A stretch of DNA of 63,330 bases, taken from Paenibacillus xylanivorans (GTDB taxonomy: Bacteria; Bacillota; Bacilli; Paenibacillales; Paenibacillaceae). Shown piece by piece: positions 35,013 through 43,991 of the stretch; position 1 is the stretch's first letter, and each line of letters starts with the position of its first letter. The notes beneath the pieces are model-generated. The model was not told the DNA's origin. It saw only the letters and a program-made list of their open reading frames with translations, and ran no database searches. The DNA lies in assembly GCF_001280595.1 (NCBI RefSeq), contig NZ_LITU01000056.1:17742-81071 (forward strand), written 5' to 3'. The position numbers and the translations under genes were made by a program.

Positions 35013-35065
35013 TTGAAAATGATTATCAATTACTTGATTATAGATTATTCCACACTTTTGGACAA
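35013..35065 (-). promoter_or_regulatory. Sigma-A promoter with Fur box
   Basis: On the minus strand TTGTCC (35060-35065), 17-bp spacer, TATAAT (35037-35042). Just downstream is TTGATAATCATTTTCAA (35013-35029), one mismatch from the 7-1-7 Fur consensus TGATAATNATTATCA. Repressor binding here would cover the transcription start. Confidence 0.75.
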
Positions 35066-35151
35066 GGCATAGTGTCAGATTTGCTGGCCTCATCAATCTT
35101 CATTATTTCACATCCACATCAACGCTTTCTCCCCGAAAAACAGATCAAAAA

Positions 35152-35173
35152 CCCGATCCATTCAAGGATCGGG
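35152..35173 (-). terminator. Terminator of mhqO-mhqD
   Basis: Minus strand CCCGATCC, TTGAAT loop, GGATCGGG, then TTTTTG; 140 bp past the mhqD stop. The bases between it and the stop show no gene. Confidence 0.8.
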
Positions 35174-35310
35174 CAGTTAAACAGACTGTATAAACAGTGT
35201 ACCAAATTTACTTCATTCATTATTTATTGATTTACGCTAAAAGCAAAGCACGTAGCCTACAAATCAGACTGTGACTTCGATATTTATGACTTCCTACTCT
35301 AGGCAACCAA

Positions 35311-35934
35311 TCACGCCTGAGTCTTAAACCAGGCTGCAGCAGCTTCTGCCTCAGTGCGGGTCAACTGGTGACCCTGACGCTCCCAGTGCATGTGCACATC
35401 GGCACCAGCGCCGCTAAGCAGTGAAGCTAATTCATCCGTTTCACGTTTCGGTACGATTGGATCGTTCTCTCCTGCTCCGATAAACACAGGCAGCCCTTTC
35501 AGGTCCGGCAATTCCAAACCGCGAAGCGGTACCATCGGATGGTGCAGAATCGCTCCTTTGAATACGTCAGCCTGATGGAAAATCAGACTTGCTGCAATGT
35601 TAGCTCCGTTGGAATAACCCAGGGCATAGACATTCGCACGATCAAAGCCATACTCCACAGCTGCTGAATCCACAAAAGAACCCAATTCCGCTGTCCGTGC
35701 AATGAGATCTTCTTCGTCAAACACCCCTTCCGCCAAACGGCGGAAGAAACGGGGCATTCCATTCTCCGATACGTTACCACGCACCCCCAGAATACCTGCT
35801 CCTGGCGCGATCATCTCGGCCAGACTTACCAGATCATTCTCCGTTCCACCTGTGCCGTGCAGCAACAAAAGGGTGGGTGCATCTGGCTGAGAACCTGCTT
35901 TATATATATGCTTCATTGTATTGGTAGTAGTCAT
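35311..35934 (-). CDS. mhqD: Carboxylesterase, MhqD family
   Basis: A 207-aa alpha/beta hydrolase of the carboxylesterase/phospholipase type. LLLLHGTGGTENDLV, LGYSNGANIAASLI (nucleophile), GENDPIVP (acid) and GHQLTRTE (His) are in order. ATG at 35934 overlaps the mhqO stop (ATGA) with AAAGGAG upstream. In B. subtilis MhqD and the ring-cleaving dioxygenases give resistance to methylhydroquinone and catechol; the pair here predicts the same role. Confidence 0.88.
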   Translation of the reverse strand: MTTTNTMKHIYKAGSQPDAPTLLLLHGTGGTENDLVSLAEMIAPGAGILGVRGNVSENGMPRFFRRLAEGVFDEEDLIARTAELGSFVDSAAVEYGFDRANVYALGYSNGANIAASLIFHQADVFKGAILHHPMVPLRGLELPDLKGLPVFIGAGENDPIVPKRETDELASLLSGAGADVHMHWERQGHQLTRTEAEAAAAWFKTQA

Positions 35935-36881
35935 GATTTGGACTCTCCTTTCCATTCACGTACTTGAATAGGTGGCAGCAGCTGTTCAATCTGCTCCCGC
36001 TGTGGTTCATACCACTCAGGCAGCATCAGTTTCTCACCCATGCTCTCCTGTGGTTCATCCCGTGCAAATCCTGGAGGATCCGTAGCCAGTTCAAACAGTA
36101 TACCTCCCGGTTCCCGGAAATACACGGCGTTGAAGTACTGGCGGTCAATGACCGGTGTTGGATGGTAGCCGGCTTTTTGAAGATCCTGCTGCATTTGTTC
36201 GTGCTCGACATAATCTTTTGCACGCCATGCAATATGGTGTACTGTACCTGCTCCGCCAATTCCCCGCTGAATTCCGGTGGATTGAATATCAATCAGTTGA
36301 CCAATGTCACCAGTAGCCTGCAGACGAATGATTCCATCCTCTTCACCTACCAGTTCGAGACCGAGCATCGTTTTCAGCACATCCGTTGTTTTGTCAGGTA
36401 CATGGCTGAATAATACAGCTCCACCAAAGCCTTTGATGGCATGTTCCGATGGTACACCATTGAATGCCCACTGACTTGGCTGACCTCCTTCACGCTCGAC
36501 CAATTCGAGCAAGAGACCGCCTTTATCGAAGAAGCGAATATACTGCTCGCCAAATCTTGTTTTATTTTCAAATGGAATATCGAAGGATGTGAGCCGTTCT
36601 TTCCAGAATGGCAGGCTGCCCACCGGAACTGCATATACAGTTACGCCAGTCTGTCCTGATCCAATTACACCTCTTCTGGCATTCTGCTGTGGGAAGAAGG
36701 TGATAATGGTGCCTGGTGCCCCATCCTCATTGCCATAATACAGATGGTACACATCTGGTGCATCAAAGTTAATTGTTTTTTTCACCAGTCTCAGTGCCAA
36801 TACACCTGCGTAAAAATCAACATTTTTCTGTGCATCATCTACAAAAGCCGTAACATGATGGATCCCTGAAGTTCTGAACAT
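35931..36881 (-). CDS. mhqO: Ring-cleaving dioxygenase, MhqO/MhqA family
   Basis: 316 aa with two VOC (glyoxalase/bleomycin) modules. The metal residues appear in IHHVTAFVDD, VHHIAWRAKD and GGILFELATD. The family opens hydroquinone-type rings and protects thiols from quinones. ATG at 36881 has AAGGGAG eight bases upstream. It forms a two-gene operon with mhqD, with MhqR-like palindromes upstream. Confidence 0.9.
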   Translation of the reverse strand: MFRTSGIHHVTAFVDDAQKNVDFYAGVLALRLVKKTINFDAPDVYHLYYGNEDGAPGTIITFFPQQNARRGVIGSGQTGVTVYAVPVGSLPFWKERLTSFDIPFENKTRFGEQYIRFFDKGGLLLELVEREGGQPSQWAFNGVPSEHAIKGFGGAVLFSHVPDKTTDVLKTMLGLELVGEEDGIIRLQATGDIGQLIDIQSTGIQRGIGGAGTVHHIAWRAKDYVEHEQMQQDLQKAGYHPTPVIDRQYFNAVYFREPGGILFELATDPPGFARDEPQESMGEKLMLPEWYEPQREQIEQLLPPIQVREWKGESKS

Positions 36882-36955
36882 AATATCCACTCCCTTAGTT
36901 TTATTGATATCATTGTTATATTTAGCAGTTCGTTATGCATTGCTTTTTGTTATTT

Positions 36956-37042
36956 ATCTTTAAATTAAGATTCTTTAAATTTATATTAATCCATTGGCTC
37001 TCATTATGCAAGCTTTTGTTTTAAAATTAAGATAATTATCTT
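36956..37042 (-). promoter_or_regulatory. Two MhqR/MarR-like operators upstream of mhqO
   Basis: ATCTTTAAATTAAGAT (36956-36971) and the perfect palindrome AAGATAATTATCTT (37029-37042). The first has the ATCT...AGAT symmetry of the B. subtilis MhqR box. No MarR gene is in the window. Confidence 0.5.
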
Positions 37043-37083
37043 TGACCTGCTGAAATGCCGCCTGAGTATACCGACATGGACAA

Positions 37084-37116
37084 AAAACAGGTCCCGATCA
37101 CTCGGAAACCTGTTTT
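37084..37116 (-). terminator. Terminator of the CNNM/CBS gene pair
   Basis: AAAACAGGT (37084-37092) with ACCTGTTTT (37108-37116) and an inner CCGA/TCGG pairing; followed by TTTTTTG on the minus strand. Confidence 0.8.
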
Positions 37117-37176
37117 CCTTTAATTTTATTCCATTGCCGCCACACAACATCGACCCTTATAACTTCGCATTACGCT

Positions 37177-38259
37177 TTAGGTCAATTTTAATCGCTTAGG
37201 CGGTTGTACCAGATCTTTGCCATCATACTCATCCTTGATATCTCCAACAATTTCTTCAAGGATATCCTCCATTGTAACCAGACCAACCGTTGCCCCCTCC
37301 GCATTATGAACCGCAGCGATATGGGAACGACTTTGCTGCATCTGGATCAAGACATCCTTAATTGGTGATAACTCCGAGAATTTCAACATGTCATGTACAA
37401 ACGTGTCCATATTGAAAGCCCGACCTGCGGCAACACTCGTGAGCATTTCCTTCGTATGGATAAATCCAACGAAATGGTCCGGATTTTCTTTTTTAATCAC
37501 AGGAAAACGTGTATATTCATGCTGCTTCAGGACCTCAATCATACGATCCTGCGGCATTTCCTTATCAATCGTAACAATTTTTTCTTTGCGAATCATAATT
37601 TCCTGAAGCAAACGCTCATCAAAAGCAAAAATGTTTTTGAGATAGTCAAGCTCTGTCTGATTAATCTCTCCACTCTCATAACTTTGCGCCATAATCAGCT
37701 TCAGTTCCTCTTCAGAGTGAACCGTATCGTGACCTGCTGGCTTTATACCAAATAGGCCAAGCAACAGACGTGCAGCCCCATTCAGCGCATAGATGAATGG
37801 ATTCATGATTTTACCAAACCAGTACAGCGGTGGTGCGAGTAAAAGGGTCATTTTCTCTGCAAACTGGATCGCCAGCGTTTTTGGTGCCAATTCACCAATC
37901 ACGACATGCAGGAATGTGATGATCGCCAAGGCGATACCATACGACAGTACCGTAGATAAAGCCGCTGGCACCTCAAGTCGTTCAAACAGCGGGTGCAACA
38001 TTTTCTCAACCGTAGGCTCACCCAGTGCACCCAATACCAGCGCCGTGATCGTGATACCCAACTGACATGCAGATAAATAATAATCCAGATTGTGAGCCAC
38101 TTTTTTGGCCAATACTGCTTTTTTGTTACCTTCCAGGATTAACTGATCTATTCGAGACATCCGTACTTTCAGAATTGCAAATTCCGCTCCAACGAAAAAT
38201 GCGGTCAGACCGATAAATACGGCTACTAAAAATAAGTTTAAGGCTATTATTCCGTCCAA
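37177..38259 (-). CDS. CNNM/CBS-domain membrane protein lacking the CorC domain
   Basis: 360 aa. The N-terminal CNNM (DUF21) membrane domain of about 190 residues (VAVFIGLTAFFVGAEFAILKVRMSRIDQ...) is followed by a CBS pair (IMIRKEKIVTIDKEMPQDRMIEVLKQHEYTRFPV; VLIQMQQSRSHIAAV). It ends at DIKDEYDGKDLVQPPKRLKLT, without the about 85-aa CorC_HlyC domain found in its neighbour. No remnant of that domain fits before the terminator. Relatives export Mg2+ (B. subtilis MpfA). It starts at TTG 38259 behind a Shine-Dalgarno separated by a hairpin, as in its paralogue. It is second in a two-gene set. Confidence 0.88.
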   Translation of the reverse strand: MDGIIALNLFLVAVFIGLTAFFVGAEFAILKVRMSRIDQLILEGNKKAVLAKKVAHNLDYYLSACQLGITITALVLGALGEPTVEKMLHPLFERLEVPAALSTVLSYGIALAIITFLHVVIGELAPKTLAIQFAEKMTLLLAPPLYWFGKIMNPFIYALNGAARLLLGLFGIKPAGHDTVHSEEELKLIMAQSYESGEINQTELDYLKNIFAFDERLLQEIMIRKEKIVTIDKEMPQDRMIEVLKQHEYTRFPVIKKENPDHFVGFIHTKEMLTSVAAGRAFNMDTFVHDMLKFSELSPIKDVLIQMQQSRSHIAAVHNAEGATVGLVTMEDILEEIVGDIKDEYDGKDLVQPPKRLKLT

Positions 38260-38290
38260 TGATTTCCCTCAATATGAGGGATTCACCTCC
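38259..38290 (-). promoter_or_regulatory. Hairpin between Shine-Dalgarno and TTG start
   Basis: GGAGGTGA (38290-38283), then a 7-bp stem TCCCTCA/TGAGGGA (38281-38275 and 38271-38265), AATCA, TTG 38259. Linear spacing from GGAGG to TTG is 26 nt; with the 17-nt hairpin folded it is 9 nt. Confidence 0.6.
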
Positions 38291-38341
38291 AAGTTGATCA
38301 TTTTAATTAAGTGATGCACGAGTGACGCTCCGGTAACCAGA

Positions 38342-39679
38342 TTAGGCCAGGTCACTGACAGATTCATCGACCTGAGCACCGTTAACACGTTCAAGCAGAA
38401 CCTGCTTAATGTGAAAATTCTCTGTGTCCACAACGGTCCAGACATAGTCACCGTGTTCTACCGTATCGCCTTGTTCCACACCGACACCCTTCTGGAACTG
38501 AATCCATCCGGCCACGGTATCCATCTCCTCATTACCTTCAAACACAAGCCCAAACTGCCGTTCCAACTCATCCAGTAGCACCCGACCATTAATGAGATAT
38601 TGGTTCTCTCCGGTTTCCTGAATGTCAGCAACTTCATCGGCATCGAACTCATCCCGAATCTCGCCGACAAGCTCCTCCAGAATATCCTCCATTGTAATGA
38701 TTCCCGAGGTACCTCCGTATTCATCCACGACCACGGCCATGTGCACACGTTCCTGCTGCATCTTGATCATGGCATCCTGAATACTTGTAACTTCAGAAAC
38801 GTATGGAATTTCACGAACAAAATCGACAAGTTGGTGCTCCCTAAGGGCAACCATATCAGGCAAAATCTTTTTCACATTCACTACACCGACAATTCGGTCC
38901 TTATCCCCATCCTCAATGACGGGATAACGTGAATAATTATGCTCATCCAATATCGGGATGATATCGTCGTAGGTCATACTCTGATTTAGTGTTACCAGTT
39001 CTGTCCTCGGAACCATGATGTCTTTGGCATCACGCTCATCGAACACGAATACGTTTTCCAGATACGAAAGCTTGGTCTTGTTGTTCTCATCCCCTTCATA
39101 ACTCTGGTTCATGATGATTTTGATCTCATCCTCCGAGTACGCCTGTTCATGTCCGGCAGGCTTCACGCCAAATGCCCGAAGAATTACCCGGGATGCACCA
39201 TTCAGCGCCCAAATGAAGGGATACATAATTTTCCCGAACCAGTACAACGGCGGCGAGAGCAGCAGCGTCAATTTTTCCGAAAATTGAATCGCCATCGTTT
39301 TGGGAGCCATCTCCCCAACCACAACGTGCAGGAACGTGACGAGTATGAACGCAATCGCATAAGATGCAACGGATGAGATGGAAGCCGATACGTTTAGATA
39401 GTCAAATACCGGATATAAGAGCCTTTCAACGGTTGGCTTACCGAGTGCTCCCAATCCCAGGGCAGTCACGGTAATACCAAGCTGACAGGCGGACAGATAA
39501 TAATCGAGATCCGTGACTACTTTTTTGGCCAATATGGCCTTCTTATTGCCCTCGGCAACAAGTTGATCCACTCTTGATGTACGAATCTTGACCACTGCGA
39601 ACTCTGATGCAACGAAAAATGCGGTCAACGCAATCAAGATAATGAGTAATACAATATTTAATATGGTAATTATGTCCAA
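38342..39679 (-). CDS. CNNM/CBS/CorC-domain protein, MpfA-like Mg2+ exporter candidate
   Basis: 445 aa with the full family layout: CNNM membrane domain ([22 protein letters not shown]..., [18 protein letters not shown]), CBS pair ([74 protein letters not shown]) and the C-terminal CorC_HlyC domain ([34 protein letters not shown]). It starts at TTG 39679, as B. subtilis MpfA-type N-termini (MDI...) predict. Old hemolysin labels for this family are misleading; Mg2+ efflux is the best-supported role. Confidence 0.92.
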   Translation of the reverse strand: MDIITILNIVLLIILIALTAFFVASEFAVVKIRTSRVDQLVAEGNKKAILAKKVVTDLDYYLSACQLGITVTALGLGALGKPTVERLLYPVFDYLNVSASISSVASYAIAFILVTFLHVVVGEMAPKTMAIQFSEKLTLLLSPPLYWFGKIMYPFIWALNGASRVILRAFGVKPAGHEQAYSEDEIKIIMNQSYEGDENNKTKLSYLENVFVFDERDAKDIMVPRTELVTLNQSMTYDDIIPILDEHNYSRYPVIEDGDKDRIVGVVNVKKILPDMVALREHQLVDFVREIPYVSEVTSIQDAMIKMQQERVHMAVVVDEYGGTSGIITMEDILEELVGEIRDEFDADEVADIQETGENQYLINGRVLLDELERQFGLVFEGNEEMDTVAGWIQFQKGVGVEQGDTVEHGDYVWTVVDTENFHIKQVLLERVNGAQVDESVSDLA

Positions 39680-39710
39680 TGATTTCCCCGCTTCTCAGGG
39701 ATTCACCTCC
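39679..39710 (-). promoter_or_regulatory. Hairpin between Shine-Dalgarno and TTG start (paralogue)
   Basis: GGAGGTGAA, then TCCCT-GAGAAGC-GGGGA (17 nt), AATCA, TTG. The same lengths and flanks as the 38259 leader, but a different stem sequence that still pairs. Confidence 0.6.
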
Positions 39711-40231
39711 AGAGATAGTTACAGCGTGATTCGTTAACTTGGTTAACCATTCAACAACTGATTGACGTTCAATATGGGTATGCCTTATATGAAATCGATA
39801 AATGATAAAGTTTGTAGGTTATACTTTGACCTTGTAAAATTGCAAAACAGGAATTCAGGATGAAGTTAATCACTTACAGAAACTACTTCACTAAAATCAG
39901 GGTTACCCCTCATGCGGTCGCTTGTTTCTCCGATTTACTCCACCAAAATTCTCCATTTGGACAGTTTACAATATCGCCTTCCCAATAGATATCCACCTCC
40001 CCACTTATTCATTCCTGTTTCAGAAAAGTATAACACGATCTGCACCAAACCATCCAGTTGCACGTCATGGTTTGGAACACTACATATTGTATTGTTCACA
40101 AAATAGTCTTTATGTATGAAGATTTCGTTCATAATCGTTAGACTAGACGGTTTTACAAAAATACTACTCTCTGCTAAGAATGCTCAAACAAGCTTTATCC
40201 TATATTCCATAGTCATGTATACGCAACAAAA
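39711..40231. other. Intergenic region between purD and the CNNM/CBS genes
   Basis: About 520 bases with no supported gene. It must hold the promoter of the CNNM/CBS pair; GTTAACCAAGTTAAC near 39735 and a 9-bp hairpin CCAAACCAT/ATGGTTTGG (40045-40075) are the only structures I see. The two small frames at 39912-40132 lack convincing starts. Confidence 0.4.
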
Positions 40232-40278
40232 GGCTCGCAGGATGCAAACGCCTTTTTCAGGCGAGCATCTTACGAGCC
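40232..40278 (-). terminator. Terminator of the pur operon
   Basis: On the minus strand GGCTCGTAAGATGC/GCATCCTGCGAGCC with an inner GCCT/AGGC hairpin, followed by TTTTGTTG. Confidence 0.8.
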
Positions 40279-40291
40279 CATAGTTGATTGA

Positions 40292-41563
40292 TTACTGATT
40301 AACCAAAGCCTTGGCAGCAATATCAGACCGCTGATGTTTGCCATCAAAGCGGATTTGTTCCGCTTGAGCATAGGCTTTGTTTCTGGCTTCGGCGATATCG
40401 GCACCAAGACCTACAACGCCCAGAATCCGTCCCCCATTAGTGACCCATTCTCCAGATTCATTGCGTGCCGTTCCCGCGTGAAACACCACGGCTTCGTCGA
40501 CTTGTTCCAGTCCCTCAATAACTACACCCTTTGCATAAGGACCAGGATATCCTCCAGAAGCAAGCACCACACATACAGCGGCTTCGTCACTCCATTCAAT
40601 CTGGATATCCGCCAATTTCCCGTGCACGGTTGCCCAGAAAATGTCGAGCAGATCACTCTTCAGTCGCGGCAATACAACCTGCGTTTCGGGATCACCGAAA
40701 CGGGCGTTGAATTCAATCGTTTTGGGTTTGCCATCCGGTGAAATCATCAGCCCGGCAAACAATACACCCTGGAATGGACGTCCCTCAGATACCATCGCTT
40801 TGGCCGTTGGTTTGATTATCGTCTCCACTGCTTCTTCAATGATGGATGCCGGGATGTGCGGCAGTGGTGAGTAAGTCCCCATTCCGCCTGTGTTTGGCCC
40901 CTCATCGTTGTCAAATACCGGTTTGTGATCCTGTGCAGCAGCCATCGGGCGAACGGTCTCCCCATCGACAAAAGCCAAAATCGACATTTCCTGACCCGCC
41001 AGGAATTCTTCGATGATGACCTTGGCTCCTGCTTCTCCAAATACTTTATCCACCATAATGCTGCGGAGCGCCTGGTCAGCCTCCTCACGGGAGTAAGCTA
41101 CAGTAACGCCTTTACCAGCTGCGAGTCCATCTGCCTTAATCACGACAGGAATGGCTTGCTCATTCAGATAAGCCTGCGCTTGCTCGTAATTGTCGAATTT
41201 CTCATAGTCTGCAGTCGGAATATTGTATTTATGAAGCAGATCCTTCATGAACGTTTTGCTGCCCTCAATCTCTGCTGCATTGCGTCGTGGTCCAAATACC
41301 GGAATACCTGTCTTGTCAAAAGCATCCACAATCCCGTCTGCTAGCGGATCATCTGGCCCAATAACAACCAATCCCACGTTAAGCTCCACGGCAAGCGCCG
41401 TCAGTTTATCGAATTCATTGACCGCAATCGGATGACACTCGGCGAGCTGTGCAATGCCTGCATTTCCCGGTGCACAGTGAATCTTGCCTGCCTTCGGGCT
41501 TTTCGCCAGTGCCCATATAATTGCGTGTTCCCGGCCACCGCCGCCCACTACCAGAATATCCAT
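40292..41563 (-). CDS. purD: Phosphoribosylamine-glycine ligase
   Basis: ATP-grasp ligase making GAR from phosphoribosylamine and glycine. DILVVGGGGREHAIIWAL, the ATP-grasp lid VIKADGLAAGKGVTVA, QDHKPVFDNDEGPNTGGMGTYSP and FNARFGDPETQ are all present. At 423 aa it has normal length. Last gene of the pur operon, separated from purH by a terminator-like hairpin. Confidence 0.96.
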   Translation of the reverse strand: MDILVVGGGGREHAIIWALAKSPKAGKIHCAPGNAGIAQLAECHPIAVNEFDKLTALAVELNVGLVVIGPDDPLADGIVDAFDKTGIPVFGPRRNAAEIEGSKTFMKDLLHKYNIPTADYEKFDNYEQAQAYLNEQAIPVVIKADGLAAGKGVTVAYSREEADQALRSIMVDKVFGEAGAKVIIEEFLAGQEMSILAFVDGETVRPMAAAQDHKPVFDNDEGPNTGGMGTYSPLPHIPASIIEEAVETIIKPTAKAMVSEGRPFQGVLFAGLMISPDGKPKTIEFNARFGDPETQVVLPRLKSDLLDIFWATVHGKLADIQIEWSDEAAVCVVLASGGYPGPYAKGVVIEGLEQVDEAVVFHAGTARNESGEWVTNGGRILGVVGLGADIAEARNKAYAQAEQIRFDGKHQRSDIAAKALVNQ

Positions 41564-41621
41564 TAGTGTTGTTCCCCTCCATGAATTTCAGGATTTTTTC
41601 TATTCTCTTGGCAAAAAAGCT

Positions 41622-41665
41622 TCAAAAGACGATGAACAAGCCTATTCGCTTGTTCATCGTTTGGA
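41622..41665 (-). terminator. Hairpin with T-tract between purH and purD
   Basis: On the minus strand an 11-bp perfect stem CGATGAACAAG/CTTGTTCATCG (41659-41649, 41640-41630), extended by GCTTCCAAA/TTTTGAAGC, then TTTTTTG. It has the features of an intrinsic terminator inside the operon. Confidence 0.65.
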
Positions 41666-41682
41666 AGCAATTTAGTTATCGT

Positions 41683-43230
41683 TTAGTGTTTGAAGTGACG
41701 AACGCCAGTGAAGACCATGGCAATACCGTATTCATTCGCTACTTTGATAGACTCTTCGTCCTTGATCGAACCACCTGGTTGAATAACGGCTATAACTCCA
41801 GCTTTCGCTGCAAGTTCCAGTGTATCGCCCATTGGGAAGAACGCATCGGATGCCAGAATGGCTCCTTTGGCTAGTTCTCCAGCTTGTTCAATAGCAATCT
41901 TGGCTGCGCCGACACGATTCATTTGCCCTGCGCCTACACCCACAGTCATGTCGTTTGCTGCAAGCACGATCGCATTGGATTTCACATGCTTAACCACTTT
42001 CCAGCCAAACAATAGCTGTTTCAGTTCTTCTTCGGATGGCGCACGATCTGTAACTACCTTTAACTCGCTCGCTTCAATGGAATGCACATCGCTTTGTTGC
42101 ACGATCATGCCGCCGTCGATGGAAGTTACTACGAATTGGCTCTCCCGATTGCGAGCAGCGCTCAGTTCACCCGTTTTGAGCAAACGGATGTTTTTCTTTT
42201 TGGTGAGGATATCGAGTGCCTCTTGTGTAAAGTCAGGAGCCAATACGATTTCCAGGAAAATCTCACTCAGTTTAGCCGCTGTATCGCTGTCGATAATGCG
42301 GTTGGCTGCCACGATTCCACCAAAGATAGAGGTTGGATCTGCCGCATAAGCTTTGCCATAAGCTTCGTAGATGCTTTCGCCAACACCTACGCCGCAAGGA
42401 TTCATATGTTTAACCGCCACAACTGCCGGTTCTTCAAATTCTTTGACAATCTGCAAGGCTGCGTTCGCATCGTTGATGTTATTGTAGGACAACTCTTTGC
42501 CGTGCAGCTGCTCGGCTGTTGTCAACGTATCTTGGGCTGCCAGCGGTTTGCGGTAGAATGCCGCCTGCTGATGTGGATTTTCGCCATAGCGCAAATCCTG
42601 GAGTTTTTCGTAAGTCACGGTCAGACGCTCTGGCAGAGGATCGCCGTTCACGTTGGACAGATAATCGGAGATGAGTGCATCGTAAGCCGCCGTATGACGG
42701 AACACTTTTGCCGCAAGCCGTTTGCGTGTTTCCAGTGTGGTATCCCCACTGTTACGCACTTCCTCCAGCACATGGCTGTAGTCATCAGCGTCTACAACGA
42801 CACTAACAAAGGCGTGGTTTTTGGCTGCCGAGCGAAGCATGGTGGGACCACCGATGTCGATATTTTCAATCGCATCTTCATAAGCCACATCCGGCTTTGC
42901 AATGGTCTCCTGGAACGGATACAGATTTACGACAACCAGATCGATGTAATCCAATCCAAGTTCTTTCATTTGGCGTGTATGCTCTTCGTTATCACGAACA
43001 GCAAGCAAACCGCTATGAACTGCGGGATGCAGTGTTTTGACACGTCCGTCCATGATTTCCGGGAATCCGGTCACATCCGAAATACCGACTACAGGTACGC
43101 CTTCCTTCGACAACAGGCTGCTAGTACCTCCTGTCGAAATAATCTCCACACCCATTTGCGACAGCTCGCGGCAAAAGTCCACGATGCCTGTTTTATCCGA
43201 TACGCTGACCAGCGCTCTTTTGATACTCAC
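41683..43230 (-). CDS. purH: Bifunctional AICAR transformylase / IMP cyclohydrolase
   Basis: 515 aa. The N-terminal IMP cyclohydrolase (MGS-like) domain is RALVSVSDKTGIVDFCREL...ISTGGTSSLL; the C-terminal formyltransferase domain has LRYGENPHQQAAFY, KHMNPCGVGVG and SDAFFPMGDTLELAAKAGV. The final two steps to IMP. The start is GTG 43230 behind AAAGGAGGAGCATATT; the longer frame to 43281 is not needed. Confidence 0.96.
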   Translation of the reverse strand: MSIKRALVSVSDKTGIVDFCRELSQMGVEIISTGGTSSLLSKEGVPVVGISDVTGFPEIMDGRVKTLHPAVHSGLLAVRDNEEHTRQMKELGLDYIDLVVVNLYPFQETIAKPDVAYEDAIENIDIGGPTMLRSAAKNHAFVSVVVDADDYSHVLEEVRNSGDTTLETRKRLAAKVFRHTAAYDALISDYLSNVNGDPLPERLTVTYEKLQDLRYGENPHQQAAFYRKPLAAQDTLTTAEQLHGKELSYNNINDANAALQIVKEFEEPAVVAVKHMNPCGVGVGESIYEAYGKAYAADPTSIFGGIVAANRIIDSDTAAKLSEIFLEIVLAPDFTQEALDILTKKKNIRLLKTGELSAARNRESQFVVTSIDGGMIVQQSDVHSIEASELKVVTDRAPSEEELKQLLFGWKVVKHVKSNAIVLAANDMTVGVGAGQMNRVGAAKIAIEQAGELAKGAILASDAFFPMGDTLELAAKAGVIAVIQPGGSIKDEESIKVANEYGIAMVFTGVRHFKH

Positions 43231-43373
43231 AATATGCTCCTCCTTTAATGTCCCATGGCTTCGCGTTTCATGGCGAAACACAACCGATTTATTTCCCGAG
43301 AAATATCACAAAATGCGTACCAATTTTCGACGATCATACTTGTTTCAAACGACAGTTCCTGCCCGAATCGGGT

Positions 43374-43991
43374 TCAGTCCGCTTTTTTTACGGTAACTTG
43401 GCGTCCTTCGAGTTGAACCCATCCCTGAGCAAACCAGGATACAACCTCAGGGTACAGCTGCTGTTCGGCAGCATGGATGGAGTGACTGACGGATTCAGCT
43501 GTATCCTCTGGTAAAATCGGAACAGGATGCTGGGCAATAATCGGCCCTGTATCCATGCCCCCATCCACGAAGTGCACGGTAACTCCGGTAATTTTAACGC
43601 CGTATTCCAGTGCCTGTCCTATCGCATCCTTGCCTGCAAACGCTGGTAACAGGGACGGATGAATGTTAATCAGCCGTCCTGCATAGCGATCCACGACCAC
43701 TGAAGTCAGCAATCTCATGTAACCGGCAAGAACAACCAGGTCAATATTTTTAGATTCAAGCACTTCCATGATCTCAGCCTCATAGGCTTCACGGGAATCA
43801 TAATTTTTGGGAGTAAACAGATGGCATTCCACGCCTGCATCCTGCGCCCGCTGCACCACACGTGCAGCCGGCTTGTCACATACCAGCAGATCTATGGATG
43901 CACCCAGCCCTCCGTTCCGTGCTGCATCAACCAATGCCTGGAAGTTCGACCCTTCACCAGAGGCAAATACAGCAATACGGTAGTTCGCCAT
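43374..43991 (-). CDS. purN: GAR transformylase (10-formyl-THF dependent)
   Basis: 205 aa formyltransferase. The phosphate loop IAVFASGEGSNFQAL and the catalytic region VVLAGYMRLLTS...INIHPSLLPAFAGKDAIGQALEYGVKITGVTVHFVDGGMDTGPII contain the Asn-His-Asp triad. The ATG overlaps the purM stop (TAATG). A 143-bp spacer follows before purH. Confidence 0.96.
   Translation of the reverse strand: MANYRIAVFASGEGSNFQALVDAARNGGLGASIDLLVCDKPAARVVQRAQDAGVECHLFTPKNYDSREAYEAEIMEVLESKNIDLVVLAGYMRLLTSVVVDRYAGRLINIHPSLLPAFAGKDAIGQALEYGVKITGVTVHFVDGGMDTGPIIAQHPVPILPEDTAESVSHSIHAAEQQLYPEVVSWFAQGWVQLEGRQVTVKKAD

Noticed and set aside
34968..35096. N-terminal extension of the Fur-box hydrolase
   Set aside because: Contains the -35/-10 promoter and Fur box; no RBS for the upstream ATG.
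39935..40132. 65-aa minus-strand frame and a 16-aa frame behind GGAGGTGG
   Set aside because: The longer frame has no RBS at its start; the 16-codon frame is too short to support without conservation.
42082..43248. 388-aa plus-strand frame
   Set aside because: Lies wholly antisense to purH, which has full family motifs; no RBS and no recognisable domain.
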